DNA of 64,000 nucleotides from SAR202 cluster bacterium (GTDB lineage: Bacteria; Chloroflexota; Dehalococcoidia; Lucifugimonadales; UBA2962): NCBI GenBank assembly GCA_022447925.1, contig JAKUTS010000006.1, positions 39,392 through 103,391 on the forward strand, in the 5' to 3' direction. The notes beneath the pieces were generated by a model. It did no database searches, had not been told where the DNA came from, and saw only the letters and a list, made by a program, of their open reading frames with translations. Positions 34,019 through 44,009 of this stretch are shown here, piece after piece (position 1 is the first letter of the stretch; every line of letters starts with the position of its first letter). The translations under genes and the position numbers were made by a program.

Positions 34019-34876
34019 TTATTTAAGAAGTTTATTCGCAAAACCATTTAATTGCGTTAGAGCCTCATCCTCCGATGCAGTCTTAAGCTCTAAAATGACT
34101 CTATTAGCACCATTTGCTGCCAGATCCTCTATTAACTTGGGCTCTGGAGGTTGATGGAACGCAGAGATTTCGAATCCACCCGGATCAACCCCCGCCTGAT
34201 TAGCTAATTCTGTCAACTTTGCACGACCGCTACTTACTTCCTCGACTGTCGATGTTGTCGGAATCCACCCATTACCGTATTCCACGATCCTTTTAAAGAC
34301 ATTGCTAGCATTGCCTCCCAACATAATTGGAGGGTGTGGACGTTGAACTGGCCTAGGAAACGAATATACAGCTGGAAAATCATAAAACTCTCCATGAAAC
34401 TCACTTTCGACCTGGGTCCATAATTCTTTCATCGCTAAGATGGATTCCCTTGTCTGGCTCCAGCGCCTTTCAAAATTTCCACCCATGATTTCGGTTTCTT
34501 CCTTACACCAACCGGCCCCAATACCAAAAATAAACCTTCCACTTGAGATTAGGTCGAGTGTAGCGACCTCTTTAGCCAGCAATAGAGGGTTCCTTTCTGG
34601 AACTAAACATATACCTGTAGCTAGTTTTAGTTTTGTGGTGACACCGCTAGCTTTACCTAAAGCAACAAAGGGATCTACAGTGTCATAATACTGTTTCGGT
34701 AATTCTTCAGCCCCTTCACTTCCCGGTTTTAAGTATGATTGCATTGTCCTGACCTTTGGGATGACTGGGTGTTCGGGCAACCATAAGGATTCAAAACCCA
34801 AATTTTCTGCTTCCACAGCCAATTTGGCAATGTCAATAGAGTAGTCAGTTAGAAAACAATATATGCCTATTTTCAA
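34019..34876 (-). CDS. LLM-class oxidoreductase, probably F420-dependent
   Basis: 285-residue luciferase-like TIM-barrel flavin/F420 oxidoreductase. It opens KIGIYCFLTDYSIDIAKLA and contains ESLWLPEHP, LATGICLVPERNPLLLAKEVATLD, GRFIFGIGAGW and RPHPPIMLGGN, the pattern of the TIGR03619-like F420-dependent group. It starts at TTG, six bases after AAGGA. It stands alone between convergent and divergent neighbours. Whether it uses F420 or FMN cannot be settled by eye; no F420 biosynthesis gene is in the window. Confidence 0.87.
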   Translation of the reverse strand: MKIGIYCFLTDYSIDIAKLAVEAENLGFESLWLPEHPVIPKVRTMQSYLKPGSEGAEELPKQYYDTVDPFVALGKASGVTTKLKLATGICLVPERNPLLLAKEVATLDLISSGRFIFGIGAGWCKEETEIMGGNFERRWSQTRESILAMKELWTQVESEFHGEFYDFPAVYSFPRPVQRPHPPIMLGGNASNVFKRIVEYGNGWIPTTSTVEEVSSGRAKLTELANQAGVDPGGFEISAFHQPPEPKLIEDLAANGANRVILELKTASEDEALTQLNGFANKLLK

Positions 34877-35021
34877 TTTTTTTCCTTAGCCAATTTATTT
34901 AGTAGAGTTCAATGCCATAGTAAGAATTTTTATATTATATTTATGCTAAGCTGGTGGCAAGAACTAAAGGCCGGTGCAACTGATGACAAAAGATATATGG
35001 ATCGAGAACAGTTAATTATTT

Positions 35022-35783
35022 ATGAGATTAATTAGTTGGAATATAAATGGCATCAGAGCAGCATTTAGAAAAGGCTCTTTACGAAGCATTGAGAGTCTAA
35101 AACCTGACATATTATGCGTCCAAGAACTCAAAGCCCAGCAGCATCAAATGGGCGATGGTTTTGATGTGCCCGAGGGTTATACAGGTCATTGGTCATTTGC
35201 TGAACGCAAAGGCTACAGCGGAGTAGCAACATTCACTAAAAATAAGCCATTATCATTTAAGGATGGATTTGGATACGATAAATTTGATACTGAAGGCAGA
35301 ACAATTATAACTGAATTCGAAGCATTCACTTTATACAATATATATTTTCCAAATGGTCAGTCAAATCCGGATCGATTAAAATATAAATTGGATTTTTATG
35401 ATGCTTTTCTCGCCCATTGTGCTGAGGAATTGCAGCAAGGCAAAAAGTTAATTGTTTGCGGTGATTTTAATACTGCTCACAAAGAAATTGATTTAGCAAG
35501 GCCAAAGCAAAACCAAAAAACATCTGGCTTCCTCGAGGTCGAACGAAAGTGGATTGACTCTTTCGTTGAAAATGGTTTTGAAGACGTTTTTCGGAATTAT
35601 AATAGCGAACCAGATTGGTACACTTATTGGGATCAAAAATCTCGCGCCAGAGAAAGAAACGTGGGATGGCGCATAGATTACTTTTTTGTACATAGCTCTG
35701 CTATTAACCTAGTTAAAGGAGCCGAAATCCTTAACAAGATAGAGGGTTCAGATCATTGTCCTATAATGCTGGATTTGGTTTAA
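35022..35783 (+). CDS. xth: Exodeoxyribonuclease III
   Basis: Mg-dependent AP endonuclease/3' exonuclease of base excision repair, 253 residues. Signature motifs are SWNINGIRAAF, QELKAQ (metal ligand Glu35), YNIYFPNGQ, VCGDFNTAHKEIDLARP, WRIDYFFV and the C-terminal SDHCPI. Normal length, no extension. Single gene, ATG start without a clear ribosome binding site. Confidence 0.95.
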   Translation: MRLISWNINGIRAAFRKGSLRSIESLKPDILCVQELKAQQHQMGDGFDVPEGYTGHWSFAERKGYSGVATFTKNKPLSFKDGFGYDKFDTEGRTIITEFEAFTLYNIYFPNGQSNPDRLKYKLDFYDAFLAHCAEELQQGKKLIVCGDFNTAHKEIDLARPKQNQKTSGFLEVERKWIDSFVENGFEDVFRNYNSEPDWYTYWDQKSRARERNVGWRIDYFFVHSSAINLVKGAEILNKIEGSDHCPIMLDLV

Positions 35784-35871
35784 ACTGAATTTTAAATTGT
35801 CTTAAGAATAATAATGCCTATATTTTGTACAGGCCAATTAAGGTAAAATGTAAAGGATTGATATTTAGAGA

Positions 35872-35896
35872 CTCAGCTAAGTTGTAAACAGCTGAG
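35872..35896. repeat. Inverted repeat in the rplY upstream region
   Basis: CTCAGCT (35872-35878) pairs perfectly with AGCTGAG (35890-35896) over 11 bases, between xth and rplY and 57 bases upstream of the rplY ATG. It could be an xth terminator lacking a T-run, or a leader structure controlling L25, which is autogenously regulated in some bacteria. The sequence does not decide between these. Confidence 0.4.
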
Positions 35897-35952
35897 CTTA
35901 TCAACGTTATATCACCTCGATTCGGATGGGTAACAAGTTGGAGGATCCCGTA

Positions 35953-36651
35953 ATGACAAGCTCGAGTAACACTAGTTCTTTAAAAGATGCTGCAGAGATA
36001 AAATTGAGTAACCGCTCAATCTCTGGCAAAAAAGTCGCTAACCTGAGAAGGGAAGGCATTATGCCTGTACATTTGTATGGAGGCGATAGTGGCCCACTAT
36101 CTCTGCAAGGAGATTCTGCCGAAATAAACAAGCTACTTCCTCGTGTTGGTTTAAACATACCAGTCTCTGTAGTAGTCGAGGGTGGTGGGGCAGGTGAAAT
36201 TTGCTTTGTCAGAGAAGTTCAGCGTCATCCTTTAACCCAAGACATCCTACACGTGGACTTTTTGCGCGTTGACGTGAAGTCTAAAATCACCGCAAGCGTA
36301 CCAATAGAAGTAATCGGAGATTCTCCTGCGGTAAGACTATTAGGGGGCACCTTAATCCAAAACATGCAATCAATAAATGTTGAAGCGTTGCCTTTAAACG
36401 TGCCTGAAAAAATCACTGTAGATATTACCTCAATTGAAGATTTTGAAACCGCAATACACATATCTGATATATCCGTGGAAGGTGATATAAGTATCACTAA
36501 TCCTTCAGATGCACTGGTAGCAAGGGTTGCTCCACCGCGAATTGAACTAGAACCAGTATCTGATGAAGTTCCTGAAGATGCTGAAGGCGAAGTTGAAGGT
36601 GAGCAAGACGGTGAAACCGATAGCGAGCAACAAGAAGCACAGGAAGATTAA
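35953..36651 (+). CDS. rplY: Ribosomal protein bL25, general stress protein CTC-type
   Basis: Long two-domain bL25 that binds 5S rRNA. I chose the ATG at 35953 because GGAGG (35940-35944) precedes it by eight bases; an in-frame ATG at 35926 has none. The N-terminal 5S-binding domain contains GKKVANLRREGIMPVHLYGG and REVQRHPLTQDILHVDFLRV. The C-terminal TL5/CTC domain includes VPIEVIGDSPAVRLLGG, and a very acidic Glu/Asp/Gln-rich tail follows. The total is 232 residues, as expected for the CTC type. Confidence 0.93.
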   Translation: MTSSSNTSSLKDAAEIKLSNRSISGKKVANLRREGIMPVHLYGGDSGPLSLQGDSAEINKLLPRVGLNIPVSVVVEGGGAGEICFVREVQRHPLTQDILHVDFLRVDVKSKITASVPIEVIGDSPAVRLLGGTLIQNMQSINVEALPLNVPEKITVDITSIEDFETAIHISDISVEGDISITNPSDALVARVAPPRIELEPVSDEVPEDAEGEVEGEQDGETDSEQQEAQED

Positions 36652-36660
36652 TAACTAATA

Positions 36661-37479
36661 ATGGTTCAAAGAATAAAGAGACGTACTGCAGAATGGTGGG
36701 GTGATTCAGGGAAAGAATCCAACAGGCCAAACATCGTCTCTATGATAAAAAACAATACTTTGGATACTAGGTTAGCAGCGATGATCTGGTTGTTATTCGA
36801 AAAAGGTTCATCAGTTATCTTTGCTTCAGAGGAGAAGGCTGCTGGCAAAACGAGCATGTTATCTGCCTTCATTGATTTTATTCCACCTAGTTACCAAAAA
36901 TCTTATGTATACGGACCAAAATTCGAGAAGCCGGAACAAGAAGATGGTTTATTAAAAACCTACGCCTTAATACCTGGTATAAGTGAATCAGGAGAAGCAA
37001 ACCTGTGGGATACTGATGTAGCCAAAATGCTGAAATGGTCAAGCGATGGTGACTCATTCGGCACAACGATGTATGCCGGCTCGCCTGAAGGTGTAATAAG
37101 AGCTTTTAGTGAAAAACCCCTAAAAGTACCAAGTAAAACTATAGGTACAATTGGAGCAATTGTAATTGTTGATGCAATTAGTACGGGAGGAAGAAGCGTT
37201 TCTAGAAGAGTGAGAGAGTTTGCCTTAGTTGTGCCTGAAAAATCAGGCAAACCCAAACTAATAACACTAGTGGGCTGGGAGCCTGATCTGGATCAATACA
37301 TATTCATGGATAGCCAGTCTGCTATATCAAATTTATCGAAGCATCTAAAATTAAATCCAGGTGAATTAGAAGCTGAAATAAATCGCCTGAGAAGAAGGCT
37401 AGAGGCATGGATAACTATTGGCACATCTACCACAAGTGAAGTTAGAAAAGCCGTTAATCAGTACTACATAAACCAATAA
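36661..37479 (+). CDS. VirB11/TadA-like ATPase-domain protein with degenerate P-loop
   Basis: 272 residues. The segment GSSVIFASEEKAAGKTSML (about 49-67) sits where secretion/pilus ATPases have a P-loop after an 'ANIVI' strand: GK-T is kept (Lys63) but the first Gly of GxxxxGKT is Ser. Later, SPEGVIRAF, AIVIVDAIS and RRVREFALVVP mirror the HAND-box to 'RRVTEIAEV' stretch of VirB11/PilT proteins. The N-terminal domain of those ATPases is missing and no pilus or secretion genes lie nearby. It starts nine bases after rplY, so it is probably co-transcribed. Function unknown; family call moderate. Confidence 0.68.
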   Translation: MVQRIKRRTAEWWGDSGKESNRPNIVSMIKNNTLDTRLAAMIWLLFEKGSSVIFASEEKAAGKTSMLSAFIDFIPPSYQKSYVYGPKFEKPEQEDGLLKTYALIPGISESGEANLWDTDVAKMLKWSSDGDSFGTTMYAGSPEGVIRAFSEKPLKVPSKTIGTIGAIVIVDAISTGGRSVSRRVREFALVVPEKSGKPKLITLVGWEPDLDQYIFMDSQSAISNLSKHLKLNPGELEAEINRLRRRLEAWITIGTSTTSEVRKAVNQYYINQ

Positions 37480-37531
37480 CTAAATCTGATTCAGTTTCAC
37501 CATGTTAATTATCAGATAAACATCACACTTT

Positions 37532-38578
37532 CTAAATAAACTTTTTAAATGTTGTATTTATAACCGGTAATGCCCAATCAATGTCTTCTTCCGTTATGCC
37601 GTAATGGGTAACAAAGCGCCATCCCTCATCTAAAATCAACCCTCTTACACCGTTATTTTCTAATTCATTCAATAGCTTGGGTTGATCTCCTGAATTGACA
37701 TTAAAATAAACCTGATTTGTTTCCACGTCCTCAGGATTCAAGGTTACTCCGGGAATCTGAGCTAAACCAACTGCTAATTTACTAGCGTTGTGATGGTCTT
37801 CAACAAGCCTGTCTACCATTTCGTTTAATGCCACAACACCGGCTGCAGCCATCACTCCGGCTTGTCTCAATCCGCCTCCTAACGATTTTTTTATCAACCT
37901 TGCTCGATCAATATCCTCCTGCTTACCACAAAGCATGGATCCAAACGGGGCGGCAAGCCCTTTGGAAAGACAAAACGTGACCGTATCCACAGTCTCAACA
38001 AGATCAGATAAAGATGTATCCAGCGCAACTGTGGCATTGAAAATTCGAGCTCCGTCAATATGAACTGGGACTTCATGATCATGAGCTAACTGAGAAACTT
38101 TTAAAATATCTGATTTTGTTAGCACCCGACCTCCAGTAGATCCATGAGTATTCTCTATCTCAACTAAACCGGTTTTCGGTTGTGGTTCATCTTTAGGATT
38201 CAGTAGTTCAAAGACCTGATCAAGGTCTATCATTCCTCGTTCATCACTATCTACCAGTCTAAAAATCACTCCTCCGTGGGCTGATGCTCCGCCCATTTCA
38301 CCAATGTAGCAATGAGCACGATGACCAACAATCATTTGATCTCCTCTCTGACAATTGATAAGAGCTCCAAGCAAATTGCCCATTGTTCCACTACTTACTA
38401 ATAATCCAGCCTCTTTTCCGGAAAGTTCGGCAGAAAGCTCTTCTATTTTATTTATATTCGGATCATCACCATATGCCTCGTCTCCAAGCTCTGCTTCAGA
38501 CATCGCTTTACGCATATTGTGTGTTGGTAAAGTAACCGTATCGCTTCTTAAATCCACAATTCTTTTATTATTTGTCAT
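37532..38578 (-). CDS. ltaE: L-threonine aldolase family enzyme (low specificity)
   Basis: PLP-dependent aldolase cleaving L-(allo-)threonine to glycine and acetaldehyde, 348 residues. It opens VDLRSDTVTLPTHNMR and has GDEAYGDDPNINKIEE, LLVSSGTMGNLLGAL, ENTHGSTGG, VHIDGARIFNA and the PLP-Lys motif FCLSKGLAAPFGSML. It is convergent with the ATPase-like gene and divergent from mfd. The glycine it makes could feed one-carbon metabolism, but no direct link is shown. Confidence 0.93.
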   Translation of the reverse strand: MTNNKRIVDLRSDTVTLPTHNMRKAMSEAELGDEAYGDDPNINKIEELSAELSGKEAGLLVSSGTMGNLLGALINCQRGDQMIVGHRAHCYIGEMGGASAHGGVIFRLVDSDERGMIDLDQVFELLNPKDEPQPKTGLVEIENTHGSTGGRVLTKSDILKVSQLAHDHEVPVHIDGARIFNATVALDTSLSDLVETVDTVTFCLSKGLAAPFGSMLCGKQEDIDRARLIKKSLGGGLRQAGVMAAAGVVALNEMVDRLVEDHHNASKLAVGLAQIPGVTLNPEDVETNQVYFNVNSGDQPKLLNELENNGVRGLILDEGWRFVTHYGITEEDIDWALPVINTTFKKFI

Positions 38579-38700
38579 TTAATTAAGTTCCCTCAAAATC
38601 CATATTAATTAAAATTTTAGCATTGACTCTGTTAAAATCGATTACCAGGTAAGCGATCTGCTTGCCCTTTTGGCGTTTAAATTGAAAATTGCGGTGTTAA

Positions 38701-41700
38701 ATGAGACCAAAAACCCTTGGATCTTTGTTAGACGGTATCGTCGAATACAAACGATTTATTGATCAATTACAATTGAGGACTCCTAAACTTACGTTGCAGT
38801 CCGTAAGCGAAAGCATCCCATTTACTTTGGCGAATCTAGCAATAGACCTGCAGCGCCCAATGCTAATTTTGACTCCGAAACAAGATCAAGCACAGGAAAT
38901 ACAAGAGCAAATGCAATATTGGGGTGCGGTTAACGTATTACTGTTTAATGAAACAGAAGCCTTGCCATTCGAAAGAGTGCCACCCGATTTAGAAATAGGA
39001 TACCAAAGGATTTCCGTGCTAGATAAATTGAAAAGCAATATAGAAGACCATGTGATCGTTAGCTCTGCTGCATCCGTCATGCAAAAAACTGCTCTACCTG
39101 ACGACTTCGGGGGCTCTACAATCACACTAAACCGCGGCGAGTCACACGAATTTCGATCTCTATTAGATTTATGGATTTCAAATGGATACACAGTTGAAAC
39201 CATCGTAGAGCATCCAGGTGAGGTCAGTTATCGTGGTGGGATAATTGACATCTTTCCACCAAGCTCAAAAATGCCATTTCGAATTGAACTTATGGGTGAC
39301 AATATCGATACAATTCGTACGTTTAACCCTTTATCGCAAAGGTCTATTGAACAAATTGGTTCTTGCAATATAAGTCCCGCAACAGAATTTCTTCCTATAA
39401 ACCACCTTACAGGCGCTCTCGAAAACATGATATGTAATCCACATATCTCAGAGAATGAAAAAAATCGCATAAAAAAAGATTTGGATCTTGTACATAATAA
39501 CCAAACCGAGCAATTGGTTGAGATTTTAAATTTATATGGGGGATTTTTAAATCATGGATCTTTATTTGATTATCTTAAAGGAAATTTCTTGGTTGTAATA
39601 TGTGATCCCGTTGCATTCAATAACACAGTTAACAAGTTTGATGAAAGAATAAGCGACATTCGACTCAAGAAACAATCCCGTCGCCAAATACCGGATGGGT
39701 TCCCGTCATCTCACCTTTCCCCCAGAGAACTTAATAATAAGCTAAAACTTTTTGATGAAAAAGTTGACATTGTGCCATGGGGCACATCTAAAAAGGAAAT
39801 TCAGACTCATTTGCAAATGCCCTTCACAACCAGTGAGAGCTTTTATGGAAAACTGGACCTTGCTGCAAAGAGAATCTCGGCATTATCAACGTCAGGTTCA
39901 ATTGTTGCCATAGTAACTAATCAGTCAAAAAGGATTAAAGAAATTTTCAAGGAACATAACATCAAACTTTCCAGTCCATCGATTTCTAAATCTAAACCAA
40001 AGCCCGGAAACGTCATTGTTATGAAAGCATCTGAGACGTGCGATATAAATGGATTCTCAATCAAATCTCAAGATCTCTCCTTAGAATTATTTAGCGACAC
40101 AGAAATTTTTGGAAACGCAAAAATTCGGAGTGCAAAACTAAGACGAGCGAAAAGAACTCGCAAATCGGTGATGAAAGGGCTGCAGCCTGGAGATTATTTA
40201 GTACATGTGGATCATGGGATAGCCAAATTCACTGGCACTCATATAGATCCAAAAAATCAAAACGAATATTTAATCCTGAAATACGCCTTGGAAGATAAAC
40301 TTTATGTCCCTATGGAGAGTTTAGAGAGAGTCAGTCCGTACATTGCTCCGTTTGGCAGAACACCTCATTTATCAAGACTTGGGTCACAAACATGGAATAA
40401 TACTAAAGAGAAAGCAGCTGAAGCCACAAAAGAATTAGCTGGGGAGCTACTGAATATTTATGCAACTAGGAATACTGTTACTGGTTACAAATTCTCCAAT
40501 GACTCTATCTGGCAGAACCAACTAGAAGAATCCTTCCCTCATAAAGAGACAGATGACCAAATAGATGCATTATCAGCAATTAAGATGGATATGGAAAGTG
40601 AAAAACCAATGGACAGGTTGATATGCGGCGATGTTGGCTACGGGAAGACAGAAATTGCTATCAGAGCAGCTTTTAAGACAGTTATGGAAGGAAAACAGGT
40701 CGCATTACTAGCTCCAACCACAGTGTTAGTTCAACAGCATTATTCCACTTTTTCAGAGAGACTTTCTGCCTATCCAATTAATATTGAATCCTTGAGTCGA
40801 TTTAGAAAACAAAAAGAGCAAAAGCAGGTAATAAATAACTTAGTTAAAGGAAAAGTTGATATATGTATCGGCACCCATATGTTGATTCAACCTAACGTGG
40901 AATTCTCAGATTTAGGATTGCTAATAATCGACGAGGAACAAAGATTTGGGGTTTCTCAAAAAGAGCGGATGAAAAAAATAAGAGCCGAAGTCGATGTAAT
41001 AACATTAACTGCGACACCAATTCCTCGAACTTTACAGATGTCAATGGCTGGCATTAAAGATATCAGCATGATCATGACGCCTCCTGAGGAACGAATACCT
41101 ATCAAAACATACGTTACCGAGCAATCAGATGAGCTTATACGAGATGCCATCATTAGAGAGCTAGATAGAGACGGTCAAGTTTATTTTGTTCACAACCGCG
41201 TGAAAGACATCCATGCAATCGCTAAAAAAATAACTAATATTGTTCCTGAAGCAAAAATAGCAATAGGCCACGGCCAACTAAATGAAACGGAGCTTGAGAA
41301 AACAATGTTAGATTTTGCCGACGGTAAGATCGATGTACTTGTCTGCACAACGATAATTGAATCCGGATTAGATATCCAAAATGCCAATACGATGATTATT
41401 AATAGGGCTGATACATTCGGCCTCGCTCAGCTATACCAGCTTCGAGGCAGAATTGGTCGTGGACCAAAAAGAAGTTATGCATACTTTTTAGTACCAAACA
41501 ATGTCCCAGTTAATGAAGTAGCTAGTAAAAGACTTAAAACAATGTTAGCTGCTACTGATTTAGGAGCCGGGTTTCAAATAGCAATGGCGGACTTAGAAAT
41601 TAGGGGGGCAGGAAACATTTTAGGTGGACAACAGAGCGGGCATATACATGCAATTGGTTATGACCTGTATTCCAAAATGCTTTCAGAGGCTACAGAGCAA

Positions 41701-42219
41701 CTTAGGGCTGAAAATATAAAGGGGCATACTAAAACCGTCAATAAAGACCTCACCTCTATTAACTTAGACATTCCGGCAAATATTCCTTCAGATTATATTT
41801 CAGACCTTCACTTACGAATCGATATCTATACACAAATAATACAAGCCTATGACGAAAACTCCTTGAAAGAAATCGAGCAAATGATGATAGATAGGTTTGG
41901 AAATGTGCCTATGCAATTAGAAAATCTTTTATCAATTTCTAAATTAAAACTTATCTCGACTCGCATTGGTATACGCTCAATATTCAAAAGAGAAAACATG
42001 ATAGTTATGCGAATGAGTTATGACTTGAAAGATATGAGGATTGCTCTACAAAAACGAGTTAATGACCAGGTACAAATTGGTAATCGCGAAATCAGGCAAC
42101 AAATCACTGAAAACAGTAAAGAACCGATGCAGGATGTTTTCAACTTAGTGCATTTAATAGATAAATTCCAGAATGATATGGTGAACTATCTGGAAGGAAT
42201 CAAACATTCCATCGAATAG
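38701..42219 (+). CDS. mfd: Transcription-repair coupling factor
   Basis: Mfd removes stalled RNA polymerase and recruits UvrA; 1172 residues. The N-terminal UvrB-like module (about 1-350) contains FERVPPD and GEVSYRGGIIDIFPP. The CarD-like RNA polymerase-interacting domain (from about 495) has GDYLVHVDHGIAKF. The RecG-like translocase has Walker A GDVGYGKTEIA (about 642-652), the DEEQ box in DEEQRFGV (about 743), ATPIPRT and QLRGRIGRG. The C-terminal TRCF domain starts near 1010. Full length, ATG start, single gene. Confidence 0.97.
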   Translation: MRPKTLGSLLDGIVEYKRFIDQLQLRTPKLTLQSVSESIPFTLANLAIDLQRPMLILTPKQDQAQEIQEQMQYWGAVNVLLFNETEALPFERVPPDLEIGYQRISVLDKLKSNIEDHVIVSSAASVMQKTALPDDFGGSTITLNRGESHEFRSLLDLWISNGYTVETIVEHPGEVSYRGGIIDIFPPSSKMPFRIELMGDNIDTIRTFNPLSQRSIEQIGSCNISPATEFLPINHLTGALENMICNPHISENEKNRIKKDLDLVHNNQTEQLVEILNLYGGFLNHGSLFDYLKGNFLVVICDPVAFNNTVNKFDERISDIRLKKQSRRQIPDGFPSSHLSPRELNNKLKLFDEKVDIVPWGTSKKEIQTHLQMPFTTSESFYGKLDLAAKRISALSTSGSIVAIVTNQSKRIKEIFKEHNIKLSSPSISKSKPKPGNVIVMKASETCDINGFSIKSQDLSLELFSDTEIFGNAKIRSAKLRRAKRTRKSVMKGLQPGDYLVHVDHGIAKFTGTHIDPKNQNEYLILKYALEDKLYVPMESLERVSPYIAPFGRTPHLSRLGSQTWNNTKEKAAEATKELAGELLNIYATRNTVTGYKFSNDSIWQNQLEESFPHKETDDQIDALSAIKMDMESEKPMDRLICGDVGYGKTEIAIRAAFKTVMEGKQVALLAPTTVLVQQHYSTFSERLSAYPINIESLSRFRKQKEQKQVINNLVKGKVDICIGTHMLIQPNVEFSDLGLLIIDEEQRFGVSQKERMKKIRAEVDVITLTATPIPRTLQMSMAGIKDISMIMTPPEERIPIKTYVTEQSDELIRDAIIRELDRDGQVYFVHNRVKDIHAIAKKITNIVPEAKIAIGHGQLNETELEKTMLDFADGKIDVLVCTTIIESGLDIQNANTMIINRADTFGLAQLYQLRGRIGRGPKRSYAYFLVPNNVPVNEVASKRLKTMLAATDLGAGFQIAMADLEIRGAGNILGGQQSGHIHAIGYDLYSKMLSEATEQLRAENIKGHTKTVNKDLTSINLDIPANIPSDYISDLHLRIDIYTQIIQAYDENSLKEIEQMMIDRFGNVPMQLENLLSISKLKLISTRIGIRSIFKRENMIVMRMSYDLKDMRIALQKRVNDQVQIGNREIRQQITENSKEPMQDVFNLVHLIDKFQNDMVNYLEGIKHSIE

Positions 42220-42240
42220 TTGATATCTTAAATCACTTGT

Positions 42241-42945
42241 CTAAATTTTGTTTATTAACTCAGGTAACTGAAATAAGCTAGTTATTCTTGGCCCGTCGTC
42301 AAAAGTTTCATGCAGCGAATATCTGTCAATAAGCACGTACTTACTTCCGACTCGTTTTGCTCCATTTATATCTGACAAAATTTGGTCTCCAACGTGAATA
42401 TTTTCATCAGGTTCGCATTTGGCTTTATTGAACGCCATCTCAAATATACGTTTGTCTGGTTTTTCCGCATTCGCTTCCAACGATGTTATTGCAAAATCTA
42501 TGTGACCTGTTAGCTCTAGCTTATCTAAAATTTCCGGACCAGTTGTATTCATGTTTGTTATTACGACTAACAAAAACCCCTGTGCCTTTAGTATTTTTAA
42601 TGTATGCCTTACATCATCAAACACAGTAAGCTTATAAGGTATCTTTTGTGTTTCTCGCCAAACATCTAAACATTTTTCTAACCGGATATCAGGATCTGTC
42701 TCGGAAAGTATCAATTTTTCATATTCTGCGAAAAAGCTTAGCTTTTCATTATGGTCCATTGACCTAATCGGATTAGTAGCATTTTGTTTCGACATAAATT
42801 CGTCGGCCTTAAAATAACCTCTAAGAACATGATCTTCAGTCAAATGCAAACCGAATTTTGCTGCTGCTTGCGACTGAATCTCATATCTACTTGGTGTGAA
42901 ACCAGCTAATGTTCCGTATAAATCAAAGGTTATTGCCTTGATCAT
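42241..42945 (-). CDS. HAD-superfamily hydrolase
   Basis: 234 residues from the ATG at 42945. Motif I reads FDLYGTLAG, with nucleophile Asp and Tyr in place of the second acidic residue, as in haloacid-dehalogenase and YjjG-like members rather than classical DxDxT phosphatases. Motif II is in VVITNMNTTG, motif III is the Lys in EKPDKRIFEMA, and motif IV is HVGDQILSDINGAKRVG. An alpha-helical cap (about 17-95) indicates subclass I. Substrate unknown. Convergent with mfd. Confidence 0.85.
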   Translation of the reverse strand: MIKAITFDLYGTLAGFTPSRYEIQSQAAAKFGLHLTEDHVLRGYFKADEFMSKQNATNPIRSMDHNEKLSFFAEYEKLILSETDPDIRLEKCLDVWRETQKIPYKLTVFDDVRHTLKILKAQGFLLVVITNMNTTGPEILDKLELTGHIDFAITSLEANAEKPDKRIFEMAFNKAKCEPDENIHVGDQILSDINGAKRVGSKYVLIDRYSLHETFDDGPRITSLFQLPELINKI

Positions 42946-42998
42946 CAAATTGCGTGCTATCCTTTTATCATTAATTAATATTTTATAGGTTAATCGAA

Positions 42999-44009
42999 AT
43001 GGAAATTAAATCAGGAAAATTACCTGCTCCATTATTACAAAAGCTACTAAGCAAAATTAAACATGTAGACCCAAGGGTTATACTTGGTCCTAAATTAGGT
43101 GAGGACGCCGCTTTAATCGAGTTCGGAAACAAGATATTAGCTGCAAAAACTGATCCTATTACATTTGCCACAGATCTGATTGGTTGGTACCTTGTCCAAG
43201 TTAATACAAATGACCTAGCTGTGGTCGGAGCAACTCCCCGTTGGATGCTCGTAACCCTATTATTACCAGAAGGAACCAATGAGGAACAAATAACTTCTAT
43301 TTTTAATGACCTAACTAAAGCAGCTGAAAGCCAAAATATTGTCTTGATAGGAGGTCATACTGAAGTTACTTCTGGACTCAATAGATCTATTGCAGTAGGA
43401 ACTCTGTTAGGAGAATTAGACTCTAAAAATATCATTATGACTGCTGGCATCAAAGATGGGGATGCGATAATACTAACAAAAGGTATAGCTATCGAAGGTA
43501 CATCTCTATTATGCAGAGAAGCTGAAACTGAATTACTTAAATTAGGCGTTAATCCAGATATTATAAATACTGGAAAGGGAATGCTTTTTGAACCGGGAAT
43601 AAGCGTGAGGGCAGATGCTGAACTCGCTAGAAAAACTGTTAAAGTGAACGCTATGCATGACCCGACTGAAGGCGGAATAGCGACTGGCCTTCAAGAAATG
43701 GCTTCAGCTTCAGGTTTAGGTTTGAATATAGAAACTTCGGAAATAGTCATTTTTGAAGAATCGAAAATTGTATGCGATGCGCTTGAGTTAAACCCACTTG
43801 GTTTAATTTCATCTGGCGCTTTGTTACTGGCAACTAACTCCGATAATGCATCTAAATTAATATCTGCTTTTCGAGACAACAACATTGTTGCCAATATCAT
43901 TGGTACAGCCACAAAACAACATAAAGATGTTAATGTTCTTAAAGATGGTGTAATGAGTGTTATGGAGTCTTTTGATCGTGATGAACTGGCACGTTATTTC
44001 GACCAATAA
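42999..44009 (+). CDS. AIR synthase-related protein (HypE/PurM-like fold)
   Basis: 336 residues of the PurM/HypE/ThiL/SelD ATP-binding superfamily. LGPKLGEDAALIEFG resembles the nucleotide loop, TDPITFATDLIGWYLVQVNTNDLAVVGA is the conserved middle block, and VLIGGHTEVTSG and MHDPTEGGIATGLQEMA are typical of the 'AIR synthase-related' group. HypE's C-terminal Cys (PRIC) is absent (the end reads FDRDELARYFDQ), and no hyp genes are nearby, so hydrogenase maturation is unlikely. The gene ends inside an 18-base tandem repeat. Confidence 0.82.
   Translation: MEIKSGKLPAPLLQKLLSKIKHVDPRVILGPKLGEDAALIEFGNKILAAKTDPITFATDLIGWYLVQVNTNDLAVVGATPRWMLVTLLLPEGTNEEQITSIFNDLTKAAESQNIVLIGGHTEVTSGLNRSIAVGTLLGELDSKNIIMTAGIKDGDAIILTKGIAIEGTSLLCREAETELLKLGVNPDIINTGKGMLFEPGISVRADAELARKTVKVNAMHDPTEGGIATGLQEMASASGLGLNIETSEIVIFEESKIVCDALELNPLGLISSGALLLATNSDNASKLISAFRDNNIVANIIGTATKQHKDVNVLKDGVMSVMESFDRDELARYFDQ

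Noticed and set aside
42999..44009. HypE hydrogenase maturation protein
   Set aside because: The C-terminal Cys required for carbamoyl transfer is absent and there are no hyp or hydrogenase genes around.
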